A stretch of 64,000 bases of DNA from Thioclava nitratireducens (GTDB lineage: Bacteria; Pseudomonadota; Alphaproteobacteria; Rhodobacterales; Rhodobacteraceae). Both the position numbers and the translations under genes were made by a program. The notes under the pieces are model-generated. The model was not told where the DNA came from. It was given only the letters and a program-made list of their open reading frames with translations, and did no database searches. This document shows positions 42,567-52,293 of this stretch, piece after piece (position 1 is the first letter of the stretch; each line of letters starts with the position of its first letter). The stretch lies in the NCBI RefSeq assembly GCF_001940525.2, contig NZ_CP019437.1:3583501-3647500 (forward strand). The letters run 5' to 3'.

Positions 42567-44654
42567 ATGCGCAGCCGCGCCACCTTGTTGACGATCGCCG
42601 CCTTTGTCCTCGCACTCGTCGTCTCCGCAGTCATCGCGGGCGGCGCGGCGACAATTGTCGAAAAATCCACGAAACAAGAAGTGCGCGTCGCGATGGAGGC
42701 GCAGGGCTACGGCTGGATGCGTATCCATACCGATGGGCTGCAGGTGATCCTCTCCGGCACCGCCCCGACTGAGGCCGAGCGGTTCCGCGCCGTTTCCGAG
42801 GTCGACAAATACGTCGACAGCTCGCGGGTCGTCGACAATACCGACACCCAGATCACGAAGCCGATCACGCCACCCGCCTTCTCGCTGGAAATGCTGCGCA
42901 ACGAGAACGGCATCTCGCTGATCGGGCTGGTGCCATCCTCGATCGACCGCGAGGCGATCGTGGAGAAGCTCTCGAAAGTCGCAGGCGAGGATGGCGTCAC
43001 CGACATGCTGGAGAGCGCCGATTACCCGGTGCCCGGTGGTTGGGACGAAGCGATGAAATTCGCGATGACGACGCTCGAGACGCTGCCGCGCTCGAAAGTG
43101 TCAGTCAGCGCTGGCAAAGTCTCGGTGGAGGCGATCACCGACAGCCCCGCCGAAAAGGGGCGAGTGGAGACTTCGCTGGCACGCCGCCGCCCCTCCGATC
43201 TCAAGCTCAGCTTCGACATCTCCGCACCGCGCCCCGTGATCACCCCCTTCACGCTGCGCTTCCTCATCGACAAGGCGGAAGGCCCGCATTTCGACGCCTG
43301 CTCCGCCGATAACGAACGTGCGCGCGACCGCATCCTGACTGCGGCCCGCGCGGCTGGCGCGAAAGGCACGCTGAGCTGCACGATCGGGATGGGCACGCCT
43401 TCGCCCGACTGGTCCAAGGCCGCGCAGATGGCGATCAAGGCGCTCGGCGATCTCGGCGCGGGCTCGGTGACCTTCTCGGATGCCGATATCGCGCTGGATG
43501 TGCCTTCGACCGTCGATCAGCAGCAATTCGACGATGTCGTGGGTGAGCTGGAATCGAACCTGCCCGGGGTGTTTTCGCTCAAGGCCAAGCGCGAGCCCGC
43601 CCCCGATGCGAAAGCCGGCGAGGCGAGCTTCACCGCCACCCGCGACGGCAACGGCCATGTCGACCTGAAGGGCCGCGTGACCGATGCGCGTGAGCGCCAG
43701 ACCGTCGAGAGCTACGCACGCGCCAAGCTCGGCCATGCCAATGTCCATGGCGCGACCCGCGTCGACAAGGAGCTTCCCGCCGGTTGGCCGGTACGCACGC
43801 TGGCCGCCCTCGACGCGCTGTCGGTGCTGCACGAAGGCAAGGTCACCGTGACCCCCGACGGCATCTCGGTCAGCGGCGTCTCGGGCGATCCGCAGGCCTC
43901 CGACACGATTTCGCGCATCCTGACGAGCGAGCTTGGCGAAGATGCGCAGATCGACCTGAGCGTGAAATACGACAAGCGCCTCGATGAGCAGCTCGCCCTG
44001 CCGACCGGCAAGGAGTGCGTGGCCCGCCTGAACGACACGCTGAAGAAGAAGAAGGTCGATTTCGATCCGGGTTCGGCGCAGGTCGCTGCGGAAAGCCTCG
44101 ACGCGCTCGACGCGTTGGCCAAGGCAATGAAGAACTGCACCGACTTCAAGATGGAAGTGGCCGGCTATACCGACAATCAGGGCCGCGAGGAAATGAACCT
44201 GCAGCTCTCGCAACAGCGCGCGCAGGCGGTGATCCGCGGGCTTCTGGACCGTGGCGTGCTGATCGGCAACCTGGAGGCAAAAGGCTACGGCGAAGCCCAG
44301 CCCATCGCCTCGAACGACACCGAAGCCGGCCGCGAGCAGAACCGCAGGATCGAGTTCGTGCTGCTGGACGAGGCGCCGGTGGGTGACGAGGCGCTGCCCG
44401 ATGCCACGGCAGACGCGACGGCAGGCGCTGACGAGGGGACTGGGGATGGCGCTGGCGAGCCGCACTGGAATGGCGCCGTGACCGATGACGGCGCCCCCGC
44501 CACCGAGAACGGCGCGCAGGACAAATCCGGCGATGGGGACACCGCCGCAGAACCGGGGCAACAGACCCCGCAACAAGAAGAAATTCCGGTCGAGACGCCC
44601 GGCGAGAAGACGCCGCGCCCGCAATCCCGGCCGGAGGACCTGTCGAAGGGCTGA
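42567..44654 (+). CDS. OmpA-family peptidoglycan-binding protein
   Basis: A 695-residue protein with an N-terminal membrane helix (LTIAAFVLALVVSAVIAGGAATIV), repeated BON-like beta/alpha units through residues 35-510 (for example MRIHTDGLQVILSGTAPTEAE and VTVTPDGISVSGVSGDP), an OmpA C-terminal domain (about 510-620: VDFDPGSAQV...GYTDNQGREEMNLQLSQQRAQAV) that binds peptidoglycan, and a disordered acidic Pro/Glu tail of about 75 residues. It probably links the inner membrane to the wall. The following small gene is 11 bp away and likely co-transcribed. Confidence 0.87.
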   Translation: MRSRATLLTIAAFVLALVVSAVIAGGAATIVEKSTKQEVRVAMEAQGYGWMRIHTDGLQVILSGTAPTEAERFRAVSEVDKYVDSSRVVDNTDTQITKPITPPAFSLEMLRNENGISLIGLVPSSIDREAIVEKLSKVAGEDGVTDMLESADYPVPGGWDEAMKFAMTTLETLPRSKVSVSAGKVSVEAITDSPAEKGRVETSLARRRPSDLKLSFDISAPRPVITPFTLRFLIDKAEGPHFDACSADNERARDRILTAARAAGAKGTLSCTIGMGTPSPDWSKAAQMAIKALGDLGAGSVTFSDADIALDVPSTVDQQQFDDVVGELESNLPGVFSLKAKREPAPDAKAGEASFTATRDGNGHVDLKGRVTDARERQTVESYARAKLGHANVHGATRVDKELPAGWPVRTLAALDALSVLHEGKVTVTPDGISVSGVSGDPQASDTISRILTSELGEDAQIDLSVKYDKRLDEQLALPTGKECVARLNDTLKKKKVDFDPGSAQVAAESLDALDALAKAMKNCTDFKMEVAGYTDNQGREEMNLQLSQQRAQAVIRGLLDRGVLIGNLEAKGYGEAQPIASNDTEAGREQNRRIEFVLLDEAPVGDEALPDATADATAGADEGTGDGAGEPHWNGAVTDDGAPATENGAQDKSGDGDTAAEPGQQTPQQEEIPVETPGEKTPRPQSRPEDLSKG

Positions 44655-44665
44655 AGGGACGCCAT

Positions 44666-44992
44666 ATGAACAGAGACGAATTCATCATCGCCACAGCGAT
44701 CATCCTTTTCGTGGCTTTCGCGCTTGGCTGGTTCGCAAGCTGGCTGATCCACCGCCTCACCCGTGTGAGCCAGGCCGATATGGGCGAGCTGGAGCAGATG
44801 GCGCAGGCGTTGCATGAAGCCGAGGAGACCCGCGATCAGGCGCTCGTCTATGTCGAGCAGCGCGAGGCGGAACTGGCCAATCAGCTCAGCCAGACCGAGG
44901 CCGAGCTGCGCGCGGCGATGGATGGATTGCGCGACGCGCGTCACGAGGCCGAGGAATTGCGCGCCTATATAGAGCGTACGAAAGAGGCCTGA
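44666..44992 (+). CDS. Membrane-anchored coiled-coil protein
   Basis: A 108-residue protein with one N-terminal membrane helix (IIATAIILFVAFALGWFASWLI) and a long charged coiled coil (ELEQMAQALHEAEETRDQAL to the end). AAGGGA precedes the ATG. It follows the OmpA-family gene by 11 bp and may work with it at the envelope; that is inferred from spacing only. No family recognised. Confidence 0.75.
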   Translation: MNRDEFIIATAIILFVAFALGWFASWLIHRLTRVSQADMGELEQMAQALHEAEETRDQALVYVEQREAELANQLSQTEAELRAAMDGLRDARHEAEELRAYIERTKEA

Positions 44993-45204
44993 TCTCTCGC
45001 GGCTCCCTGCCCGATATTGCCGCAGATTCTCCAAACCGTCATGTCAGGCGGCAGACGCCCGTGGCGCTTTGGCCCGCGCCCCGAAGTTGGTATCGAGTCC
45101 CGCCCGCCATGCGCGGCCGATCTGCAAGCCAATAGCTGCGCCATGCTCCAGACTTTTCCCGTGGCGCCCTCCCCTGCCGCACCGCCGGCATATGCGCCGA
45201 GCCC

Positions 45205-45400
45205 ATGCCCCGTATCGCAAGCCGCAGCCTGCCCGATGCGATCTGGCCGCTGAGCATCGTCACCTATTTCGTGATCCAGACCCTGTACCGCACCGCGCTC
45301 GGCGGTGCGCGCGGGCTTGACGATGCGCAGATGATATGTCCGGGGCAGGTCTTCCGCGCGCGACCTATCCAGGCCATCCCGACTGGACGATCGGACCGGG
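45205..45400 (+). pseudogene. Remnant of a GT39/ArnT-like glycosyltransferase N-terminus
   Basis: The 450 bp between 44993 and 45444 has no intact gene. From 45205 one frame reads LPDAIWPLSIVTYFVIQTLY followed by RTALGGARGLDDAQMICPGQV, which resembles the first helix and the catalytic LGLDEAEM loop of GT39-type membrane glycosyltransferases. Homology then stops: a second frame (from 45336) continues with PDWTIGPGQRFAAPYPFADEAKF, unrelated to that family. It looks like a truncated gene joined to another fragment. The second fragment is not identified. Confidence 0.4.
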
Positions 45401-45444
45401 GCAGCGGTTCGCGGCCCCCTACCCCTTCGCGGATGAGGCGAAGT

Positions 45445-45693
45445 TCACCCTCTCGGTCGCGCCAATCGTGACGCCGGGCGATCAGCCGCGCTGGGGGGAC
45501 GGATATCCGGCAGGGCCGCTTTCACCAGCGGGTGCAGCTCCAGCTTGTCCGCCGCCGCGAGGAACGTGTCGCGCATGGTGGGCGCCCAATTGGCATTGAT
45601 GTGATCTGCCACGGCATGCGCCTGATCGCCGGGCTGGCTTTCGAAGAACTGTGCGATCTGATTGGCCATCCCGGCGAGTTTCTCAGGCTTCAT
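45445..45693 (-). CDS. fdsD: Formate dehydrogenase delta subunit
   Basis: An 82-residue FdsD protein: MKPEKLAGMANQIAQFFESQ, then AVADHINANWAPTMRDTFL and LHPLVKAALPDIRPP, matching the small delta subunit of soluble NAD-dependent formate dehydrogenase. The subunit is needed for assembly of active enzyme. Its last 15 or so residues (ADRPASRLARPRG) exceed the usual end and run into the decayed region, so the C-terminus may be changed. It shares 4 bp with fdhD and is last in the operon. Confidence 0.88.
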   Translation of the reverse strand: MKPEKLAGMANQIAQFFESQPGDQAHAVADHINANWAPTMRDTFLAAADKLELHPLVKAALPDIRPPSAADRPASRLARPRG

Positions 45694-46460
45694 GCGGTGG
45701 CCTCCTGCGGCGCGGTGTAGAGCGCGAGGCCCCGGCCTGCGCGTGCAATAACGGTAAGGCCCGCGTCCCGCGCCTCGCTCACCGCCAAAGCGGTGGGGGC
45801 GGAGGGGCCGACTATCACCGGGATACGTAGGGTCGCGACCTTCTGGATCAGGTCGACCGAAAGCCGCGAGGTCATCACCAGCGCGCCGCTCGCCGGGTCT
45901 ATCTCGCCCCGGATAAGCGCCCCGATCAGCTTGTCGAGGGCGTTGTGGCGGCCGACATCTTCGCGCGTCAGCACGATCCCCTTGCCCGGCTGCCAGAAAC
46001 TCGACGCATGGGCGGCGCGGGTTTCGTCCTGCAGAGGCTGATGGTCACGCAGGGTCTCGAGCGCCTCCGCGGCCTGTTCCGGCGTCATGGTAAAGGCGGG
46101 CGGGAGAACCGGAGCGAGCTTGCGCCGCGCCTCCTCCAGCTGCTCGATCCCGCAGAGCCCGCAGCCCACCGGCCCCATCGTAGCGCGGCGGCGTTCGGCA
46201 AACCGGGCGCCTGCGGGAGCTGCCAGCCAGTTGCGCGCTTCGATCCCGGCCTCGGTCACTTCGAGCTCCTGCCGGGTGATCTCGGACGCGTCCTCGATGA
46301 GCCCTTCGGAGAGCGCGAATCCCAGTGCGAAATCCTCCAGATCGGCGGGGCTCGCCATCATCACCGCCTGCGTCACCCCGTCGAAAGACAGCGCCACGGG
46401 CACTTCCTCGGCAAGGCGCTGCACAGCGCCGCTGGGCATTTCCCAATCGGTCGCCGTCAT
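45690..46460 (-). CDS. fdhD: Formate dehydrogenase accessory sulfurtransferase FdhD (FdsC)
   Basis: A 256-residue protein that passes sulfur to the molybdenum centre of formate dehydrogenase and binds the bis-MGD cofactor. The redox-active motif is GCGLCG with Cys100 and Cys103; TREDVGRHNALDKLIG and MTSRLSVDLIQKVA are further family marks. It overlaps fdsA and fdsD by 4 bp each, which places it in the fds operon and argues that FdsA is its client. Confidence 0.94.
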   Translation of the reverse strand: MTATDWEMPSGAVQRLAEEVPVALSFDGVTQAVMMASPADLEDFALGFALSEGLIEDASEITRQELEVTEAGIEARNWLAAPAGARFAERRRATMGPVGCGLCGIEQLEEARRKLAPVLPPAFTMTPEQAAEALETLRDHQPLQDETRAAHASSFWQPGKGIVLTREDVGRHNALDKLIGALIRGEIDPASGALVMTSRLSVDLIQKVATLRIPVIVGPSAPTALAVSEARDAGLTVIARAGRGLALYTAPQEATA

Positions 46461-49342
46461 TCAGCAGCCTCGACGCGGCGGGTCAACTTGGTCTGCGCGG
46501 TGTAGAGCTCCTGCCAGTCCGACGGCCCGTTCGACAGCCCCACCTGCACCGCCGTCACCTTGTATTCCGGGCAGTTCGTCGCCCAGTCGGAATTGTCGGT
46601 TGTGACGACGTTCGCCTGCGTTTCGGGGTGGTGGAAGGTCGTGTAGACGACGCCGGGCGAGACCCGATCGGTGATCGTCGCGCGCAAGGACGTCTCGCCC
46701 GCTCGGCTGGTGAGCCGGACCCAGTCGCCCTCGCGAATGCCGCGCGTCTCGGCATCATGCGGGTGAATTTCCAGCCGGTCCTCGGCATGCCAGACGGAAT
46801 TCTCGGTCCGCCGCGTCTGCGCGCCCACGTTATACTGCGACAGGATGCGCCCGGTGGTCAGCAGCAGCGGGAAGCGCGGCCCGGTGCGCTCCTCGGTCGC
46901 GACATAGGCCGTGCGGATGAACCGCCCCTTGCCGCGCACGAAGCCATGTTCATGCATCACCGGCGAGCCTTGCGGATGCGCATCGTTACAAGGCCACTGC
47001 ACCGAGCCCATACGGTCGATCAAGTCGTAGGTCACGCCCGCGAAGGCGGGCGTCGTACGACCGATCTCGGCCATGATCTCGGACGGGTGGGTGTAACTCC
47101 ATCCCGCGCCCAGCGCATTGGCCAGCGCCTGCGTCGCCTCCCAGTCGGCCAGCCCTGCTTTCGGCGCCATGACCTTGCGCACCGGGTTGATCCGGCGCTC
47201 GGCATTGGTGAAGGTCCCGTCCTTCTCGAGGAAGGTGGAGCCCGGCAGGAAAACATGGGCGTAGCGCGCGGTCTCGTTCAGGAAGAGGTCATGCACGATC
47301 ACGCAATCCATCGCCGCGAGGCCCGCGGCCACGTGATGGGTATCGGGATCGGATTGCAGAATATCCTCACCCTGAATGTAGATCGCCTTGAAGTCCCCCG
47401 CGACGGCGGCGTCGAGCATATTGGGAATACGCAGCCCCGGCTCGGGGTCGAGCGTCCTACCCCATTCCGCTTCGAACACCGCGCGCACGGAGTCGTCCGA
47501 GACATGGCGATAGCCCGGCAGTTCGTGCGGGAAGGAGCCCATATCGCACGAGCCCTGCACGTTGTTCTGCCCCCGTAGCGGGTTCACCCCCACACCGGGG
47601 CGTCCGATATTGCCGGTCATCATCGCGAGGTTGGCAATGGCGATCACGGTGGTCGAGCCCTGGCTGTGCTCGGTCACGCCCAGCCCGTAATAGATCGCCC
47701 CGTTCGGCGCGGCGGCATAGGTCCGCGCGGCGTGGCGCAGCGCGTCGGCCGGCACGCCGGTCAACTCTTCGACCGCCTCGGGAGAATGGGCCGGATCGGC
47801 GGCGAACTCGGCATAATCCATCCATTCGTCCCAATCGCAGCGCTCGCGGATGAACGCCTCGTCAAACAGCCCTTCCGTCACGATCACATGGGCCATCGCG
47901 GTCAACACCGCGACATTGGTTCCCGGACGTAGCGGTAGGTGATGCCCCTCGCCCATATGCGGGGTCTCCAGCAGATCGATCCGGCGCGGGTCCACGACGA
48001 TCAGCTTCGCGCCCTGCCGCAGCCTTTTGCGCAGCCGCGAGGCGAAAACCGGGTGGCCGTCGGTCGGGTTTGCCCCAATGACCACGGCGCAATCCACCTG
48101 CTCGACGGAGTCGAAATCCTGCGTGCCAGCCGAGGTCCCGAAGGTCTGCTTCAGCCCGTAGCCGGTCGGCGAATGGCAGACCCGGGCGCAGGTATCGGTG
48201 TTGTTCGTGCCCATCACCGCGCGGGCGAGTTTCTGCACGAGGAAGGTCTCCTCATTGGTGCAGCGCGACGAGGTGATGACGCCCACTGAATCCTTACCGT
48301 GCTTGGCCTGCGCGCGCTTGATGCCGTTGGCAGCAAATTCCAGCGCCTCTTCCCACGACACTTCGCGCCACGGGTCAGTGATGCTGTCGCGGATCATCGG
48401 GTTGAGGATGCGGTCGCCATGGTTCGCATAGCCCCAGGCGAAACGGCCCTTCACGCAGCTATGGCCACGGTTCGCCTTGCCCTCTTTCCACGGCACCATG
48501 CGCACCAGCTGGTCGCCTCGCATCTGCGCCTCGAAAGAGCAGCCCACGCCGCAATAGGCGCAGGTCGTAACCACGGAACGCTCCGGCACGCCGATCTCGT
48601 CGACGGTCTTCTCCTGAAGGGTCGCGGTCGGGCAGGCCTGCACGCAGGCTCCGCAGCTGACGCAATCCGAGTTCAGGAAATCTTCCGTACCGGTCGAGAT
48701 GCGGGCGTCGAAGCCGCGCCCGTCCACGGTCAGCGCGAAAGTGCCCTGCACCTCTTCGCAGGCGCGCACGCAGCGCATGCAGACGATGCATTTCGACGGA
48801 TCGTAGAAGAAATACGGGTTGGAATCGTCGCGCGGAATATAGAGCGGATTGGCGCCGTCCGCCGCGCGCGTCTCGACATGGTTCTCGCCCGGCGTGTAGC
48901 GCACGTCGCGCAGGCCGACGGCCCCTGCCATGTCCTGCAATTCGCAATCGCCGTTCGCCGCGCAGGTCAGACAGTCGAGCGGGTGATCGGAGATATAAAG
49001 CTCCATCACCCCGCGACGCAGCCTGTGCAGCTGCTCGGTCTGGGTTTTCACGACCATGCCTTCGCGCACGGGCGTGGTGCACGACGCAGGCGTTCCGCGC
49101 ATCCCCTCGATCTCGACCACGCAAAGACGGCACGAGCCGTAAGCGTCTAGCATATCGGTCGCACACAGCTTCGGCACGGTGATCCCGGCCTCGGCGGCGG
49201 CGCGCATCACGGAGGTGCCCTCGGGCACGCTCACATCCATGCCGTCAATCACCAGCGTCACAGGCGGGCCCGATTTGGCAGGCGTGCCCATATCGGAGAG
49301 TTTCGGCCCGTGCACTCCGTCGGGGATGATGAAATCCTTCAT
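46457..49342 (-). CDS. fdsA: NAD-dependent formate dehydrogenase alpha subunit
   Basis: The 961-residue molybdenum subunit that oxidises formate to CO2. N-terminal [2Fe-2S] domain (LCATDMLDAYGSCRLC...PASC), NuoG-like [4Fe-4S] (DCLTCAANGDC), ferredoxin-type CIVCMRC and CVSCGAC clusters, a further [4Fe-4S] in TTCAYCGVGC, then the bis-MGD domains. The molybdenum-ligand Cys lies in ARVCHSPTGYGLKQTFG. The ATG at 49342 overlaps the fdsB stop by 4 bp. The cofactor steps are represented by moaD/moaE, mobA and fdhD in the same window. Confidence 0.96.
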   Translation of the reverse strand: MKDFIIPDGVHGPKLSDMGTPAKSGPPVTLVIDGMDVSVPEGTSVMRAAAEAGITVPKLCATDMLDAYGSCRLCVVEIEGMRGTPASCTTPVREGMVVKTQTEQLHRLRRGVMELYISDHPLDCLTCAANGDCELQDMAGAVGLRDVRYTPGENHVETRAADGANPLYIPRDDSNPYFFYDPSKCIVCMRCVRACEEVQGTFALTVDGRGFDARISTGTEDFLNSDCVSCGACVQACPTATLQEKTVDEIGVPERSVVTTCAYCGVGCSFEAQMRGDQLVRMVPWKEGKANRGHSCVKGRFAWGYANHGDRILNPMIRDSITDPWREVSWEEALEFAANGIKRAQAKHGKDSVGVITSSRCTNEETFLVQKLARAVMGTNNTDTCARVCHSPTGYGLKQTFGTSAGTQDFDSVEQVDCAVVIGANPTDGHPVFASRLRKRLRQGAKLIVVDPRRIDLLETPHMGEGHHLPLRPGTNVAVLTAMAHVIVTEGLFDEAFIRERCDWDEWMDYAEFAADPAHSPEAVEELTGVPADALRHAARTYAAAPNGAIYYGLGVTEHSQGSTTVIAIANLAMMTGNIGRPGVGVNPLRGQNNVQGSCDMGSFPHELPGYRHVSDDSVRAVFEAEWGRTLDPEPGLRIPNMLDAAVAGDFKAIYIQGEDILQSDPDTHHVAAGLAAMDCVIVHDLFLNETARYAHVFLPGSTFLEKDGTFTNAERRINPVRKVMAPKAGLADWEATQALANALGAGWSYTHPSEIMAEIGRTTPAFAGVTYDLIDRMGSVQWPCNDAHPQGSPVMHEHGFVRGKGRFIRTAYVATEERTGPRFPLLLTTGRILSQYNVGAQTRRTENSVWHAEDRLEIHPHDAETRGIREGDWVRLTSRAGETSLRATITDRVSPGVVYTTFHHPETQANVVTTDNSDWATNCPEYKVTAVQVGLSNGPSDWQELYTAQTKLTRRVEAAE

Positions 49343-50862
49343 TCCGCAGCCTCCTGTGAGAGCGAGAATTCTTGCGGGAAAAGCCGGATCGCCGAGCGCA
49401 CCGGGAAGGGCGTGAAGCCCCCCATCGCGCAGAGCGAGCCCTTCTCCATCACTTCGCATAGCTCGTGCAGCAACTCGATCGCCGCCGGGTCGCCCGCTGC
49501 CACGCGGTCGAGCGTTTCCATGCCGCGCACCGCGCCGATCCGGCAGGGCGTGCATTTCCCGCAGCTCTCGACGGCGCAGAACTCCATCGCGTAGCGGGCG
49601 AGCGCGAGCATGTCGGCGCTGTCGTCATGCACCACGAAACCAGCATGGCCCACGAGGCCACCCTGATCGGCGAAAGCCTCGTAGCAGACCGGCAAATCGA
49701 AATCGTCCGGCCCGTGATAGGCGCCCAGCGGTCCGCCCACCTGCACCGCTTTGAACGGACGACCCGAAGCCGTACCGCCGCCGATCTCGTTGACCAGCGT
49801 GCCGAGCGACATCCCGAAGCCGGTCTCGAACAACCCGCCATGTTTGACGTTGCCCGCGATCTGAAGCGGGATCGTCCCGCGCGAGCGACCCAGCCCGAAT
49901 TCGGCATAGGCAGCGCCGCCGTGGACCAAGATCCACGGCACGGCGGCCAGCGAGAGCACGTTGTTCACCACGGTCGGCTTGCCGAACGCGCCTTCCAGCG
50001 CGGGCAGCGGCGGCTTGGCGCGCACCATCCCGCGCTTTCCTTCGAGCGAATTGAGAAGCGAGGTCTCCTCGCCGCAAATATAGGCGCCTGCGCCGACGCG
50101 CACCTCCAGATCGAAGGCCGGCCCCTGCCCCATCAGGCTGTCGCCGATGATCCCGGCCGCGCGCGCTGCCTTGATCGCTGCGTTCAGCGTGCGGATCGCA
50201 TGGGGATATTCCGAACGGACATAGATGAAGCCCTTGGTCGCGCCGACCGCAAGACCGGCAATCGCCATGCCCTCGAGTAGGCAGAAGGGATCGCCTTCCA
50301 TCAGCATCCGATCCGCGAAAGAGCCGCTATCGCCTTCGTCCGCGTTGCAGACGATATATTTCTGCGAGGCCTCTGCCCCGGCGACAGTCTTCCATTTTAT
50401 GCCGGTCGGGAAGCCCGCACCTCCACGACCGCGCAGCCCCGATGTGATGACCTCTTCGATGGTCTGCTCCCCGCTCAGTTCCAGCGCACGCTTGAGACCC
50501 TGCCAGCCCTCGCCCGCCTCATAATCGGCCAGCGACAGCGGATCGGTCCGACCGCAGCGCGCGAAGGTCAGGCGGGTCTGTTTTGCGAAGAAGGGGATTT
50601 CCTCGACCGGGCCGAGCGCCTTCGGGTGATCGCCGTCTTCGAACAGCGCAGGTACGTCCTCGGGCGTCATCGGTCCGAAGCCGTAGCGCACACCGTCGCG
50701 CTCGATCTCGACCAAAGGCTCCAGCCAGATCATCCCGCGCGCGCCGTTGCGGATGATCTCGACCGTTTCGCCGCTCAGACCAGCCGCCGAGGCAATCGCC
50801 GCCGCGACCTCATCGGCGCCACAGGCTACGGCAGCGGCATCGCAGGGAACCCAGATCTTCAT
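49339..50862 (-). CDS. fdsB: NAD-dependent formate dehydrogenase beta subunit
   Basis: The 507-residue NuoF-like subunit that binds FMN, NAD and one [4Fe-4S] cluster. FMN/NAD motifs LRGRGGAGFPTGIKWK and CNADEGDSGSFADRML and the loop GAGAYICGEETSLLNSLEG are intact; the cluster ligands lie in ESCGKCTPCRIG. The start at 50862 gives MKIWVPCDAAAVACGADEV, the usual thioredoxin-like N-terminus. Coupled to fdsG and fdsA by 4-bp overlaps. Confidence 0.95.
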   Translation of the reverse strand: MKIWVPCDAAAVACGADEVAAAIASAAGLSGETVEIIRNGARGMIWLEPLVEIERDGVRYGFGPMTPEDVPALFEDGDHPKALGPVEEIPFFAKQTRLTFARCGRTDPLSLADYEAGEGWQGLKRALELSGEQTIEEVITSGLRGRGGAGFPTGIKWKTVAGAEASQKYIVCNADEGDSGSFADRMLMEGDPFCLLEGMAIAGLAVGATKGFIYVRSEYPHAIRTLNAAIKAARAAGIIGDSLMGQGPAFDLEVRVGAGAYICGEETSLLNSLEGKRGMVRAKPPLPALEGAFGKPTVVNNVLSLAAVPWILVHGGAAYAEFGLGRSRGTIPLQIAGNVKHGGLFETGFGMSLGTLVNEIGGGTASGRPFKAVQVGGPLGAYHGPDDFDLPVCYEAFADQGGLVGHAGFVVHDDSADMLALARYAMEFCAVESCGKCTPCRIGAVRGMETLDRVAAGDPAAIELLHELCEVMEKGSLCAMGGFTPFPVRSAIRLFPQEFSLSQEAAE

Positions 50863-51311
50863 GCCGAGACCTCCGCAACCAGAGCCTCGATCCGCTCGGG
50901 CGTCGCCCGCCCGACCAACTGATCGCCCACCATCGCGGCGGGCGCGCAGGCACACAGCCCGAGGCAGTAGACCGCCTCAAGGGTCACGTCTCCCTTCGTT
51001 TCTCCGACTTTCATGCCGAGCGCGCGCTCCAGCCGCGCGATCATCTCCGTCCCGCCCATCGATTGGCAGGCCTCGGCACGGCACAGCTTGATCACATGCT
51101 TGCCCGCGGGCGCATCGCGGAAATCGTGATAGAAGGAGACGACGCCCGCCACCTCCGCCCGGCTCAACCGCAGCGCATCGGCAATCGGCTGATAGCTATC
51201 GGCGGGCACGCAGCCGTAAGCGGCCTGCACATCGTGAAGAATGGGCAGCAGCGCACCTTCGCGCCCCGCATGATCCGCCAGAATCGCGGCGAGCCTGTCG
51301 TCTTCGGTCAT
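50859..51311 (-). CDS. fdsG: NAD-dependent formate dehydrogenase gamma subunit
   Basis: A 150-residue NuoE-like [2Fe-2S] protein, first gene of the operon. Four Cys ligands appear as CRAEAC and CLGLCAC. Start 51311 is preferred because GGGAGG then sits 6 bp away; the ATG two codons upstream abuts it. The promoter should lie in the 138 bp before the divergent peptidase gene. No sigma54 or Fnr-type site is visible there. Confidence 0.93.
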   Translation of the reverse strand: MTEDDRLAAILADHAGREGALLPILHDVQAAYGCVPADSYQPIADALRLSRAEVAGVVSFYHDFRDAPAGKHVIKLCRAEACQSMGGTEMIARLERALGMKVGETKGDVTLEAVYCLGLCACAPAAMVGDQLVGRATPERIEALVAEVSA

Positions 51312-51449
51312 TTCCATCCTCCCGGCCCCGATGATGGGGCGAGCATGCCCCGGCCAGCAAGTCACGACTGGTTCAATCGCGAACAGGCGCGGACAGGAAC
51401 CGTCATCGCCGTGCTTGCGCGGGCAGGGGTGAGCCTCTACATCCCTCAC

Positions 51450-52289
51450 ATGAGCCTGATCCAACGCCTCCCCTTCGTCAAGAAATCGCCCTTCGTAGCG
51501 GTGATCCGTCTGCACGGTGCCATTGGCATCTCGCGCCCGGGATCGCCCGGCCTGTCGGATGCCGCGATGGCCCCGATCATCGAGCGGGCTTTTTCCCGCG
51601 GGAAACCGGCGGCGGTGGCCCTGATGATCAATTCGCCCGGCGGATCGCCCGTGCAATCGGCGCTGATCGCGGGGCGTATCCGCAGGCTCGCGGACGAAAA
51701 AGGTATTCCCGTGCATGCCTTCGTCGAAGACGTCGCGGCCTCGGGCGGCTATTGGCTCGCCTGCGCCGCCGACCAGATCTGGGCCGACCCGACTTCGGTC
51801 GTGGGCTCGATCGGTGTGATCTCGGCAGGGTTCGGCCTCGACGAGTTCATCAGCCGTCACGGAATCCAACGCCGCGTGCACACGGCGGGCGGCTCGAAAA
51901 GTTTCATGGACCCGTTCCGCCCAGAAAAGGACGAGGACGTCGCGCGGCTGAACAAGCTGCTCGAGGACATGCATGTCAGCTTCAAGGAACATGTCGAGTC
52001 CCGGCGCGGCGCGAAACTGGCCTCGGATCGCGACCTCTTTACCGGCGATATCTGGACCGGGCGACAAGCGCTGGCCGAGAAGACCGGCCTGATCGACGGT
52101 CTGGCCCATGCGGTACCGAAGCTGAAAGAAATCTACGGCGAGAAGACACGCATCGTGCCCTATGCGCCCAAGCGTTCGCTCTTCCGGCGTTTCGGCGCGC
52201 AGATCGGCGGCGAGATGGCGGCGGCGACGGCAGGCGCACTTATCGACACGACCGAAGAGCGCGCGCTCTGGGCGCGCTACGGGCTGTAA
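51450..52289 (+). CDS. S49-family peptidase (SohB/SppA-like)
   Basis: A 279-residue serine protease of the signal-peptide-peptidase A class. NSPGGSPVQSALI precedes the nucleophile in EDVAASGGYW (Ser98), and the catalytic Lys is Lys150 in TAGGSKSFMDPF, 52 residues on as in characterised bacterial SppA. There is no strong signal peptide or membrane helix, so it may be cytoplasmic or peripheral. A GTG 7 codons upstream is an alternative start. The next three genes follow within 4 bp or overlap. Confidence 0.88.
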   Translation: MSLIQRLPFVKKSPFVAVIRLHGAIGISRPGSPGLSDAAMAPIIERAFSRGKPAAVALMINSPGGSPVQSALIAGRIRRLADEKGIPVHAFVEDVAASGGYWLACAADQIWADPTSVVGSIGVISAGFGLDEFISRHGIQRRVHTAGGSKSFMDPFRPEKDEDVARLNKLLEDMHVSFKEHVESRRGAKLASDRDLFTGDIWTGRQALAEKTGLIDGLAHAVPKLKEIYGEKTRIVPYAPKRSLFRRFGAQIGGEMAAATAGALIDTTEERALWARYGL

Positions 52290-52293
52290 CCCG

